Made by a program: the position numbers and the translations under genes. Of a stretch of 15,522 nucleotides of DNA, positions 6,270-14,294 are shown in pieces. Below the pieces are notes generated by a model. That model made no database searches, was not told where the DNA came from, and was given only the letters and a program-made list of their open reading frames with translations. Every line of letters starts with the position of its first letter. Position 1 is the stretch's first letter. Source of the DNA: Actinomycetota bacterium (GTDB taxonomy: Bacteria; Actinomycetota; Humimicrobiia; Humimicrobiales; Humimicrobiaceae); the NCBI GenBank assembly GCA_028696435.1, contig JAQVHC010000022.1, positions 1 to 15,522 of the forward strand, written 5' to 3'.

Positions 6270-7361
6270 TTATCTCCCATTAATAAATATGTCTCTTATC
6301 TCTTTCAGAGACAACCCTTCCAGCCCGAGTTTCTTTAGATTTCGGCCAGTGCTCCTGAAATCTTTTTTAAATATGGAATTAGCTATATTAATAAGAGAGT
6401 CAATTACTTTTGTTTCTACTCCAAACATTCTTCCAAATTCAGAAATTGGAACCAGGCTCATTGGTACATCTTCAGTTATATACCTGACATTGATAGTCCT
6501 CGGGGCCATGATACCAACATAACCGGGGTTACTATGTATTGCATCAAATAAATTATCTTCCACAACATTATAGGCCATTGATAACCACTCAATAGCAGAA
6601 TATATGCTGGCACACTTCAGACTTTTTGCAACCTTCATTCTTTCTTCATCAACAGCTTCAAGAATTTTCGCAACTGATTGTGTTACTCCTTCTATATAAA
6701 ATTGGAAATTCCCCATTGTTGCTTCTATCCTGCTCAAATTAAGTATCGTAATTGAAGGATGAAATACTGCCCCTATGTTATTAAAGCTTGTTTCTATAGC
6801 ACTTACGGCAGGAATGAACTCGGGGAATGCTTCATTTAATTTTTTGACAACCATTTCAGTCTTTCTTGCCGGAATAGCCGCTACAGGTATTGCGTGTTTA
6901 ATTCTGAATATTTTTGCTGTAGCAGGTCCCATACCCCTGCTTGCATAAATAAAAGTCTGGGCTTCAGCTACAGTGACGTCTTTTTTATTTCCTTCGCTCC
7001 TTAATACATTTAAAAATTCAAGCGCACCACACGTTCTTCCCGGATTAAGAACTACAATCTGATTTTCGTCTAAAACTGGTGCACATAATTTTGCAATTGA
7101 ATAATGGGCATCAGCAGGAACGACAACCATAATTATATCCACACCCTTAATCGCTTTTTCAATATCACTTGTTATAACATTGAGCTTGCCAAAACCTTTA
7201 ACCTCTCCTTCAAGCTCTATACCTTTCATCTTTTTTATTGCCTCGATTCGTGACGACGTTCTGTTATATAAATTAACTGTATACCCTTTTATTGCAAGGT
7301 GAGCTGCGACTGCTTTCCCACCATGGCCTGCACCCAGCACAGCAAATTTTAAAGCATGCAT
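6270..7361 (-). CDS. NAD/NADP octopine/nopaline dehydrogenase family protein
   Basis: The 363-residue protein has an N-terminal Rossmann fold, FAVLGAGHGGKAVAAHLA, with the glycine motif at Gly10, Gly12 and Gly15, then VVVPADAHY and NPGRTCG. The second half matches the helical octopine dehydrogenase domain, with NNIGAVFHPS placing His201 where the family has its catalytic His. Such enzymes reductively condense an amino acid with a 2-oxo acid, or run the reverse reaction; the substrate cannot be told. An upstream in-frame start at 7400 exists, but the ATG at 7361 has a near-ideal AGGAGGAG 7 nt before it. It lies 56 nt after dnaE and 62 nt before the B12-domain mutase-like gene, with which it may share a pathway. 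The 2-dehydropantoate reductase superfamily is a more distant alternative. Confidence 0.85.
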   Translation of the reverse strand: MHALKFAVLGAGHGGKAVAAHLAIKGYTVNLYNRTSSRIEAIKKMKGIELEGEVKGFGKLNVITSDIEKAIKGVDIIMVVVPADAHYSIAKLCAPVLDENQIVVLNPGRTCGALEFLNVLRSEGNKKDVTVAEAQTFIYASRGMGPATAKIFRIKHAIPVAAIPARKTEMVVKKLNEAFPEFIPAVSAIETSFNNIGAVFHPSITILNLSRIEATMGNFQFYIEGVTQSVAKILEAVDEERMKVAKSLKCASIYSAIEWLSMAYNVVEDNLFDAIHSNPGYVGIMAPRTINVRYITEDVPMSLVPISEFGRMFGVETKVIDSLINIANSIFKKDFRSTGRNLKKLGLEGLSLKEIRDIFINGR

Positions 7362-7368
7362 AATAGAG

Positions 7369-7376
7369 CTCCTCCT
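7369..7376 (-). promoter_or_regulatory. Strong Shine-Dalgarno of the opine-dehydrogenase-like gene
   Basis: AGGAGGAG on the coding strand lies 7 nt before the ATG at 7361, the strongest ribosome binding site in the window. It fixes the start 13 codons inside the longest open frame and suggests efficient translation. Confidence 0.85.
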
Positions 7377-7417
7377 ATCTGTCTCTTTTTGCAAATTCAA
7401 AGTACCTTATCATATAT

Positions 7418-10400
7418 TTAAACCACATCCCAGCTAATCTTATCTGAAAACATCTCTCTCAGATTTTTTTCAAGAGATTTATTTAAATCTATTCTATAGT
7501 CCATGGGAAGGTTGTAAATTTTCTCAACATCCTTACCATTTTTACCTGTTATTCTGAATTCAACTTCTTTAGTTCCGGGGTATTTTTTTATTAAGTCATA
7601 AAAATGATTAATAAAATCTTTATCAATATCATCCTTTTTGACTTTGAAAACCACTCTTCTTCTTTCTTCACTTATTCCTGTTATTTCTTCCTGGCTTTCG
7701 TCAGGTTTTTTATCTTTTAACATTTCCTCAAATTCACTGGCTATTAATTTTATCTGATCTTCTTTTTTATCCAGCCTCCCTTTTATTTTTACAACCTTAT
7801 CTTCTTCAATAATCTCCCTGAATTTTAAAAACACAGATGGGAAAGTAATAACTTCAACACTGTCAGAAACATCTTCTAATTCTACAAAACACATCTGCTG
7901 GTCTTTTTTTGTGTATATAATTTTGACTCTGGTTATTATTCCTCCAACTGTAACATTTACTCCATCATCAAGTTCTCCCAGAGCTTCAACAGGAGTTATA
8001 ACAGAAAGTGAATCCCTGTATTCAAAAAGCGGATGCCCCGAGATATAAAGGCCAAGCATCTCTTTTTCGAAATTCAATAGTTCCTTTCTTGAAAATTCTT
8101 TGAACCTGTCTTCCATCTGGAAAGAGCTGCCAGGCATTAATTCTTCCTTATCGCTTCCATTTACCTCAAATAATGAATACTGGCCTAAATCTCTGTCTTT
8201 CCTGATTTTTAGAACTTCTTCTATTATTTTTTCATAATTTTCCAGCAAATATTTACGGCTCAGGCCCATAGAATCAAATGTCCCGCTCTTTATCAAGCTT
8301 TCAATAGTTTTTTTATTTAATACGCTACTATCAACCCTCTCACAAAAATCAATAAAATTCTTAAACTTACCGTTTTTCTTCCTCTCCTTTTCTATGGATT
8401 CAATAACATTAGTCCCTACATTTTTAATGGCTGATAATCCAAACCTTATTGAATTTCCCACAACTGTAAAATCTGAGTAGCTTTCATTAATATCAGGGGG
8501 GAGAACACGAATACCCATTCTTTTCGTCTCACTGACATATTGCGCTACTTTTTCCTGACTGCCCATTCTTATAGAGAGAAGTGCTGCCATAAATTCCACT
8601 GGATAGTTTGCCTTAAGGTAGGCAGTCTGATATGAAATCATTGCATATGCAGCGCTGTGGGATTTATTAAATCCATATTCAGCAAAATTATTTACAAGCT
8701 CAAAAATTTTTATTGAAGTCTTTTCGTCAATTCCCTTTTTTCTGGCCCCTTCTATAAATTTATTTTTCTGCTTAGAAAGAAGAGCCCTCTTTTTCTTGCT
8801 TATAGCACTTCTTAAAATATCTGCTTCTGACATACTGAATCCAGCAAGCTCAGAAGCTATTCCCATTACCTGTTCCTGATACAGAATAATTCCATAGGTG
8901 CTTTCAAGAATTTTCTCAAGAGAAGGGTGGAGATATTCTATCTGTTTCCTTCCATTCTTGCTTTCTACGAAATCCTGCACCATACCACTCTGAAGTGGAC
9001 CCGGCCTGTACAGGGCAAGAAGGGCTATTAAATCTTCAAACTTCGTCGGCTTAAGATTCATTACCAGTTCACGCATACCCGAACTTTCAAGCTGAAAAAC
9101 TCCCAGACACTCACCGTCACTTAACATATTAAAAGTTCTCTCATCGTCAAGATTTACGTTATCTATATCCAGTTCTATATTTTTAGTTTTTTTAATCAAA
9201 AAAAGAGTCTTGTCAATAAGGGAAAGTGTTTTTAAACCCAGAAAATCCATTTTTAATAAACCTATTTTTTGAATATCCTCCATTTTATACTGGGTTACAA
9301 TATCGCTTTCATTTTCCTTCTGCAGCGGTGTGTAGTTATAAAGTTCTTCCGAGGATATAACGACTCCTGCGGCGTGAATTGAATCCTGCCTTGATATACC
9401 CTCAAGTGAAATTGCAGTATCAATTATTTCTTTAACTTTTTCATTATTTTTATAAATTTCATTTAATTCAGGATTTATCTCGAGAGAATTTTTGATGGTC
9501 ATATTTAACTCCATAGGAACCATTTTTGCTATACGATCCACTTCAGCATAGGGCATTTCCATAACTCTTCCTGCATCTCTTATAGCCTGCCTTGCTGCCA
9601 TTGTCCCAAAAGTAATAAGCTGGGCAACCTTCCTGTCCCCATATTTATCTGTTACATATTTAATAATTTCACTCCTCTTTTCATAACAAAAATCAATATC
9701 AATATCCGGCATACTATCGCGCTCTTCATTCAGGAATCGCTCAAAAAGCAGGCCATATTTTAAAGGTTCTATAGAAGTTATTCCAAGGAGGTAAGAAACT
9801 ATACTCCCGGCGGCAGAGCCTCTTCCCGGCCCTACTCTTATATTTTTTTCTCTGGCAAAATTAACGAGGTCCCATACTATTAAGAAGTAATCAGAAAATC
9901 CTCTTTTTTCAATAACACTGAGTTCTCTATTTAATCTCTCTTCAATTGGCCCGGTAACACTGCCATATTTTTTTTCTATATTTTCATAGCAAAGCTTTTT
10001 TAAATATTCATCTGCAGTTAAATTGTCAGGAACATTAAATGAAGGTATTAAATTCATATTGAATTTTAAATTTAAATTACACCTTTCGGCAATTTCCAGT
10101 GTATTCTCAAGTGCTCCAGGAAAATCTTTAAAAAGTTCCCTCATCTGGTTGTAATCTTTAAAATAATACTCTTCCGTAGGAAATTTTAATCTCCCGGACT
10201 CATTAATGGTAGAACCTGTCTGTATACAGAGTAGAACATCATGGGCTTTGCTATCACTCTTATCTATATAATGGACATCATTTGTAGCAACCAGGGGGAT
10301 ATTATATTTCTCTGACAGGTCCAGCAGTGCTCTATTTACAATTTTTTGCTCCGGTATGCCAGAGTCCTGGAGTTCTAAAAAGAACCTGTCTTTCCCAAAA

Positions 10401-10909
10401 ATTTCCAGATATTCGCCAAGTATTCTCTCTGCTTCCTTAATGCGTCCGGAAACGATGTGTTTGGGGATTTCCCCGGATATGCACCCGCTCAGAGCAATTA
10501 TACCATCGCCAAGCTCTTTTAATAATTCTTTATCAACTCTCGGTTTATAATAAAATCCCTCCAGAAATCCGAGGCTTACAATCTTCATAAGATTTTTATA
10601 ACCATGATTATTTTCAGCCAGCAGTGTCAGGTGATAAAAGTTTTCCTCTCTTTTATCTCTCTCTGATTGTTTATCCCACCTGCTCTTTGGAGCCATATAA
10701 ACCTCGCATCCGATTATGGGTTTTATCCCTGCTTTTTTCGCCTGATTATAGAATTCAATACAACCGTACATAACTCCGTGATCTGTAAGAGCCACAGCCG
10801 GCATATTAAAATCGCAGGCTCTTTCAATCAATTTTGGTATTCTTGAAGCACCATCCAGTAATGAGTATTCACTGTGGACATGCAAATGAACAAATTTTCC
10901 TTTTTCCAT
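7418..10909 (-). CDS. dnaE: DNA polymerase III alpha subunit, DnaE type
   Basis: Replicative polymerase catalytic subunit, 1163 residues, the usual DnaE length. The N-terminal PHP domain (about 6 to 215) begins FVHLHVHSEYSLLDGASRIP and keeps what look like all nine metal ligands: His10, His12, Asp19, His44, Glu69, His93, Cys143, Asp211 and His213, so Mn/Zn-dependent proofreading exonuclease activity is plausible. The C-family palm has GPGRGSAAGS (360 to 369), catalytic Asp402 and Asp404 in PDIDIDF and Asp555 in LLKMDFLGLK; the fingers carry EYGFNKSHSAAYAMISYQTA. An OB-fold follows at about 980 to 1060 (VNVTVGGIITRVKIIYTK). It lacks the embedded DnaQ-like exonuclease of PolC. No Shine-Dalgarno precedes the ATG at 10909. 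It heads the group with the opine-dehydrogenase-like and mutase-like genes. Confidence 0.98.
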   Translation of the reverse strand: MEKGKFVHLHVHSEYSLLDGASRIPKLIERACDFNMPAVALTDHGVMYGCIEFYNQAKKAGIKPIIGCEVYMAPKSRWDKQSERDKREENFYHLTLLAENNHGYKNLMKIVSLGFLEGFYYKPRVDKELLKELGDGIIALSGCISGEIPKHIVSGRIKEAERILGEYLEIFGKDRFFLELQDSGIPEQKIVNRALLDLSEKYNIPLVATNDVHYIDKSDSKAHDVLLCIQTGSTINESGRLKFPTEEYYFKDYNQMRELFKDFPGALENTLEIAERCNLNLKFNMNLIPSFNVPDNLTADEYLKKLCYENIEKKYGSVTGPIEERLNRELSVIEKRGFSDYFLIVWDLVNFAREKNIRVGPGRGSAAGSIVSYLLGITSIEPLKYGLLFERFLNEERDSMPDIDIDFCYEKRSEIIKYVTDKYGDRKVAQLITFGTMAARQAIRDAGRVMEMPYAEVDRIAKMVPMELNMTIKNSLEINPELNEIYKNNEKVKEIIDTAISLEGISRQDSIHAAGVVISSEELYNYTPLQKENESDIVTQYKMEDIQKIGLLKMDFLGLKTLSLIDKTLFLIKKTKNIELDIDNVNLDDERTFNMLSDGECLGVFQLESSGMRELVMNLKPTKFEDLIALLALYRPGPLQSGMVQDFVESKNGRKQIEYLHPSLEKILESTYGIILYQEQVMGIASELAGFSMSEADILRSAISKKKRALLSKQKNKFIEGARKKGIDEKTSIKIFELVNNFAEYGFNKSHSAAYAMISYQTAYLKANYPVEFMAALLSIRMGSQEKVAQYVSETKRMGIRVLPPDINESYSDFTVVGNSIRFGLSAIKNVGTNVIESIEKERKKNGKFKNFIDFCERVDSSVLNKKTIESLIKSGTFDSMGLSRKYLLENYEKIIEEVLKIRKDRDLGQYSLFEVNGSDKEELMPGSSFQMEDRFKEFSRKELLNFEKEMLGLYISGHPLFEYRDSLSVITPVEALGELDDGVNVTVGGIITRVKIIYTKKDQQMCFVELEDVSDSVEVITFPSVFLKFREIIEEDKVVKIKGRLDKKEDQIKLIASEFEEMLKDKKPDESQEEITGISEERRRVVFKVKKDDIDKDFINHFYDLIKKYPGTKEVEFRITGKNGKDVEKIYNLPMDYRIDLNKSLEKNLREMFSDKISWDVV

Positions 10910-11212
10910 ACTAAAATAATCTAAAATTTATTATTCTTGATTAAAGTTTTTAAATTAAATCAATTTAGCTGAGTTAGAAAATCAAATTAAATTAGAAATT
11001 CAATTTAAACTAAACCATAAAAATATAAATTAATCCATAAAAATTTAAGCTTGATTATAAAAATTAATTAATTTAATTAAATAAGACCATAAAAATAACC
11101 CAACCGGGCTTTTTGCCTTTAAAATAAATTATTAAACAAGGACTTAAAATTAATTTGAACCAGGCCGGAAAAAAACGGGACTTAAATATAAATAAGCTTG
11201 ATAAATAAAAGC
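10910..11212. other. AT-rich intergenic region between pilB/gspE-like gene and dnaE
   Basis: These 303 bp are almost entirely A and T apart from a GC-containing terminator near 11.1 kb. The motif ccataaaaat occurs three times (11015, 11035 and 11087). No ORF, RNA gene or convincing promoter is visible, although the dnaE promoter should lie here. An imperfect inverted repeat TTGATT/AATCAA at 10937 to 10963 is too weak in this base composition to call. Confidence 0.7.
11091..11114 (-). terminator. Intrinsic terminator downstream of the PilB/GspE-like gene
   Basis: On the minus strand AAAAAGCCC-GGTT-GGGTTATTTTT forms a hairpin with a CCC/GGG core, a G-U pair, flanking A-T pairs with one mismatch, a four-base loop and a trailing T tract. 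It lies about 100 nt past the stop of the ATPase gene and separates it from dnaE. The stem has few GC pairs, so strength is moderate. Confidence 0.6.
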
Positions 11213-12895
11213 TTAATAAACAACTCTGTATAATTCCTCAAGCGAGGTTGTCCCATCAGCAACTTTATAAGCACCACTTTCCAGAAGTGTCTTCATACCC
11301 TCTTCTCTTGCAGCATCAGAAATTGCATCTGTGCTTTTACGCAGGAGAAGCATTTCTTTTATCTCTCTAGATACCTCCATTAATGAAAATATTCCTTCTC
11401 TGCCGATATAACCTGAAAAATTACATCTCTTGCAGCCTACACTTTTATAGATTTTTTTACCCTTAAGTATGGGCCTAATTTCATCACTTAAAGACTCTTC
11501 AGGTATCTTGATTTCTTTCTTACAGTTATTGCATAACTTTCTCACAAGTCTCTGGGCAACTATTCCCTTCACTGCAGCTGATATCATATAAGATTCTACG
11601 CCCATTTCAAGGAGCCTTGTGAGCGTGGAAGGTGCATCGTTTGTATGCAGGGTTGTTAAAACCAGATGTCCTGTTATAGCTGCTTCAACAGCTATCTTTG
11701 CGGTTTCCAGATCCCTTATCTCGCCAATCAGAATTATATCAGGGTCACTTCTAAGCATTGCCCTCAAACCTCTTGAAAAAGTCATATCAATTTTAGGATT
11801 TACCTGAACCTGCATTATCTGTGGGAACCGGTATTCAACAGGGTCTTCTATAGTATATATTTTTTTCTCAACATTTGAAATTCTGTTAAGGCTTGCATAA
11901 AGAGTCGTAGTTTTACCTGAACCTGTCGGACCCGTTATGATAACTGCCCCGTGTGGAATGGTGATCATACGCATAAATTTTTCAAGGTCATCTTTGGACA
12001 TTCCCGAATTTTTTAAATCAAAAACAGATTCATCCCTGTCCAGTATTCTTATGGTTATATTCTCGCCATAGACGGTAGGAATTGAAGCAAGCCTCAGGTC
12101 AATCATCCTGTTTCCATATCTAATGGAACTTCTACCATCCTGGGGTAGCCTGTTCTCGGTTATATCCATCCCACCCATTATTTTATACCTTGATATCAGA
12201 AGTCTCTGAACAGATTTTGGAACATCTTTTATTTTCTGAAGTACACCATCTATTCTGAACCTTATGGTGCAATTTTTTTCCTGTGGCTCGATATGAACAT
12301 CACTTGCCCTTAAAGATACTGCTTTTAGTATAATCTGATTTGCAAGTCTTATAAGAGGATTTTTTTCGGCTATTTCCTCCTCAAACTTTTTACCTATAGT
12401 TAAATCCTCATCTTTGATTATTTCCTGAACTTCTTTAAGGCTGTATTCATCCGAAGTATATATCCTTATAATATCTTCTATATTTTTCTTTGTGCTAATG
12501 AATGGTTTTACATTGTAGCCCGTAAGAAGCCTTATTTCGTCAATGACATTAATATCTCTCGGGTCAGTCATTGCGACATAAAGTGTACTGTCAACAAGGT
12601 TAAAGGGAAACACTTTTCTCTTAAAGGCAAAATCCTTGGAAATTATATTTGCAACAGAAGGGTCAATTTGATCCTGAATCTTATCCAGATCTACAACATC
12701 AAAACCTCTCTGGAATGAAACAAGCTCCATTAAAGTTTCATCAGAAATATATCCCTTCTTTATAAGTATTTCCCCTAGCTTTTCGCCAGTGTTCTTCTGA
12801 ACTTCAAGAGCCTCATTCAGCTGTTCTTGTGATATAATGTTTCTGTTCAGAAGTATCTGACCTATTTTTTCTCTTTTATAATCTACTTCCACCAT
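11213..12895 (-). CDS. PilB/GspE-type secretion or type IV pilus assembly ATPase
   Basis: Hexameric cytoplasmic ATPase driving type IV pilus extension or type II secretion, 560 residues. Residues 9 to 62 are an MshEN domain with two copies of the helix pattern (KIGQILLNRNIISQEQLNEA and KLGEILIKKGYISDETLMEL), a fold that in several relatives binds cyclic di-GMP. The ATPase core has SDVHIEP (198 to 204), Walker A TGPTGSGKTT (321 to 330, Lys328), the Asp box YTIEDPVEYR (347 to 356), Walker B DIILIGEIRD (386 to 395) and the His box TGHLVLTTLHTND (408 to 420). Cys455/458 and Cys488/491 form the metal-binding tetracysteine typical of PilB/GspE and absent from PilT. No pilin, PilC, PilM or prepilin peptidase gene is adjacent, so PilB and GspE cannot be separated. 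The start has no clear Shine-Dalgarno. Confidence 0.95.
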   Translation of the reverse strand: MVEVDYKREKIGQILLNRNIISQEQLNEALEVQKNTGEKLGEILIKKGYISDETLMELVSFQRGFDVVDLDKIQDQIDPSVANIISKDFAFKRKVFPFNLVDSTLYVAMTDPRDINVIDEIRLLTGYNVKPFISTKKNIEDIIRIYTSDEYSLKEVQEIIKDEDLTIGKKFEEEIAEKNPLIRLANQIILKAVSLRASDVHIEPQEKNCTIRFRIDGVLQKIKDVPKSVQRLLISRYKIMGGMDITENRLPQDGRSSIRYGNRMIDLRLASIPTVYGENITIRILDRDESVFDLKNSGMSKDDLEKFMRMITIPHGAVIITGPTGSGKTTTLYASLNRISNVEKKIYTIEDPVEYRFPQIMQVQVNPKIDMTFSRGLRAMLRSDPDIILIGEIRDLETAKIAVEAAITGHLVLTTLHTNDAPSTLTRLLEMGVESYMISAAVKGIVAQRLVRKLCNNCKKEIKIPEESLSDEIRPILKGKKIYKSVGCKRCNFSGYIGREGIFSLMEVSREIKEMLLLRKSTDAISDAAREEGMKTLLESGAYKVADGTTSLEELYRVVY

Positions 12896-13040
12896 AATAA
12901 TTCTTAAAAACTTTTTTTAACTATTATAATTATAATATATCTAAAATAATATTACATATATATGCTATTTAAAAATTTATCTAAAAAAATTTTACCATCC
13001 AATCAAAATCAAATCCCGGCTCAGCTATTGTCTAAATAAA

Positions 13041-13064
13041 ATTCTGACATTATCAAATCAGAAT
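13041..13064 (-). terminator. Weak candidate terminator after larB
   Basis: A perfect 7-bp stem, ATTCTGA/TCAGAAT, encloses a 10-nt loop and on the minus strand is followed by TTTATTT. It sits about 60 nt past the larB stop in the 227-bp gap before the ATPase gene. The stem is AT-rich, so it may be a weak terminator or nothing. The rest of that gap is AT-rich with many TATAAT-like strings and no clear -35. Confidence 0.35.
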
Positions 13065-13122
13065 CCTATTTGAACCAATCCCGGAAGCCAATTATCACAC
13101 AAGCACAATTATATAATTACAA

Positions 13123-13923
13123 TTAACTCATGACCTGATCATATTCCCCTTTATTAATTAATCTATTTATAATTCCTGCCGAATAACCCGCACCAAATCC
13201 ATTATCAATATTTACCACAAGAACCCCGGGGCTACATGAATTTAACATTGTAAGCATTGGTGATAATCCGGCAAAGCTCGCTCCATACCCCACACTGGTC
13301 GGAACACCAATTACGGGGCAACTTACCATTGAACTTACAATTCCAGGCAGAGCTCCTTCCATTCCCGCAACTGCTACTATTACATTTGATCTAATTAATT
13401 TATCTTTAAAACTTATCAGCCTGTGTATGCCTGCAACTCCAGCATCATATATCCTTTCAACTCTGTTCCCCATCAAATAAGCTGTCAGTGCTGCTTCTTC
13501 CGCAACACCTATATCAGAAGTTCCAGCACACACTACAGTTATTCCTTTAAGTAACTTACTATCAGGAATATCCGGAGGTATGTATATTATACCCGCATCC
13601 CTGTCAAACTTAATATTTTTAATATTTTTAATCTCTTTTTTTAATAAATTATATGTTACTTCTGTAACTCTGGTTATCAATAGAACATCAGAATAATTTA
13701 ATATTTTTTTCGTTATCTCTAAAATCTGCTCTGGAGTTTTGCCGGCCCCGTATATCACTTCCGGAAAACCCCTCCTTAAAGCACGGTGGTGATCTACTTT
13801 AGCAAAGCCAATATCTTCAAAATATATATCTCTTATTTTTGATATTGCATCTTCTTTTTTTATTTTACCCTCTTTAAAATTATTAAGTATTGTTTCAATT
13901 ATTCTATTTATATTATTTTCCAT
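13123..13923 (-). CDS. larB: LarB, nickel-pincer nucleotide cofactor biosynthesis carboxylase
   Basis: LarB carboxylates and hydrolyses nicotinic acid adenine dinucleotide to pyridinium-3,5-dicarboxylic acid mononucleotide, the first step to the nickel-pincer cofactor of lactate racemase-type enzymes. The 266-residue protein has the family N-terminal half (DIGFAKVDHHRALRRGFPEV, about 37 to 56; PEVIYGAGKT) and a PurE/AIR-carboxylase-like C-terminal domain: CAGTSDIGVAEEAALTAYLM (132 to 151), AGMEGALPGIVSSMV (186 to 200), VPTSVGYGAS (207 to 216) and VVNIDNGFGAG (236 to 246). Cys230 in MLNSCSPG probably corresponds to the nucleophilic Cys of characterised LarB. No larC, larE or larA lies in the window. 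The ATG at 13923 lacks a Shine-Dalgarno. Confidence 0.95.
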   Translation of the reverse strand: MENNINRIIETILNNFKEGKIKKEDAISKIRDIYFEDIGFAKVDHHRALRRGFPEVIYGAGKTPEQILEITKKILNYSDVLLITRVTEVTYNLLKKEIKNIKNIKFDRDAGIIYIPPDIPDSKLLKGITVVCAGTSDIGVAEEAALTAYLMGNRVERIYDAGVAGIHRLISFKDKLIRSNVIVAVAGMEGALPGIVSSMVSCPVIGVPTSVGYGASFAGLSPMLTMLNSCSPGVLVVNIDNGFGAGYSAGIINRLINKGEYDQVMS

Positions 13924-14035
13924 AACAATAAAAATATCATAAATATGTATATTTTTAAATAATTCATAATTTATACACTTTTATCAATTATTTACTGGTA
14001 ATTTACATATTTTGCCAGCTCCACAGATTCTATTC

Positions 14036-14066
14036 CTAAAAACAAAAATCCCATAACCTGCCGGGA
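14036..14066 (-). terminator. Weak terminator or attenuator-like hairpin before larB
   Basis: On the minus strand TCCC, a 10-nt loop and GGGA are followed by TTTTTGTTTTT. The stem is only four base pairs, but the long U tract is typical of an intrinsic terminator. It would end a transcript of about 100 to 200 nt started at the candidate promoters upstream, before larB. Confidence 0.3.
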
Positions 14067-14154
14067 ACCTGACTGACCTGACTCTGACTTCAACCTCTCT
14101 ATTAGATCCAGTGCAGGGCACCTTAATGTATAAATGTATAAAGCCTGTACGCCA

Positions 14155-14246
14155 CCTATCAGATTATAGACTATGTATAACAAGATGCACACATGCAGCT
14201 GATGCAGGATTACCTGTAAGTCTTACCGCCAGCCTATCAGATTATA
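14155..14246. repeat. Direct repeat carrying TATAAT boxes
   Basis: The 14-mer cctatcagattata occurs at 14155 to 14168 and again at 14233 to 14246. Similarity continues past the 14-mer with small indels: GCCA before it in both copies, and gcacacatgca or gcacatatgca after it. On the minus strand both give TATAATCTGATAGG. This looks like an old duplication of a promoter-sized segment about 78 bp apart. Confidence 0.75.
14163..14168 (-). promoter_or_regulatory. Candidate -10 box, proximal copy
   Basis: TATAAT on the minus strand within the duplicated segment, about 240 nt before larB. The sequence 15 to 17 nt upstream (TGTGCA region) is a poor -35, so the call rests on the -10 box and on conservation of the box and following CTGATAGG between the two copies. 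Confidence 0.25.
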
Positions 14247-14267
14247 TAATAAAACGCACATATGCAA
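14241..14267 (-). promoter_or_regulatory. Candidate promoter, distal copy
   Basis: TTGCAT (14267 to 14262), a 15-nt spacer and TATAAT (14246 to 14241) on the minus strand. The spacer is short, and the -35 lies inside the pyrophosphatase terminator hairpin, so terminator and promoter would overlap. It could drive the larB leader. Confidence 0.28.
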
Positions 14268-14294
14268 TACACCGTGTATGCATATGTGCATTTT
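14251..14294 (-). terminator. Strong hairpin terminator after the pyrophosphatase gene
   Basis: A long near-perfect inverted repeat: left arm GCACATATGCA then TACA with one bulged A, loop CCG, and right arm TGTATGCATATGTGC, flanked by AAAA and TTTT that extend the stem past one mismatch. On the minus strand it is followed by GTTTTATTATA. It starts about 50 nt past the pyrophosphatase stop. The T run on the other strand would allow bidirectional function. Confidence 0.8.

Noticed and set aside
10937..10963. Inverted repeat TTGATT/AATCAA as an operator before dnaE
   Set aside because: Only six base pairs with a long spacer in nearly pure A+T sequence, which is expected by chance.
10910..11212. 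CRISPR-like array from the three ccataaaaat copies
   Set aside because: Units are only 10 bp, unevenly spaced and AT-rich, with no spacer structure.
13992..14192. 66-codon minus-strand ORF in the gap upstream of larB
   Set aside because: It has no ribosome binding site and no recognisable motif, and it crosses the short repeats and the U-tract hairpin; it is better explained as chance or RNA.
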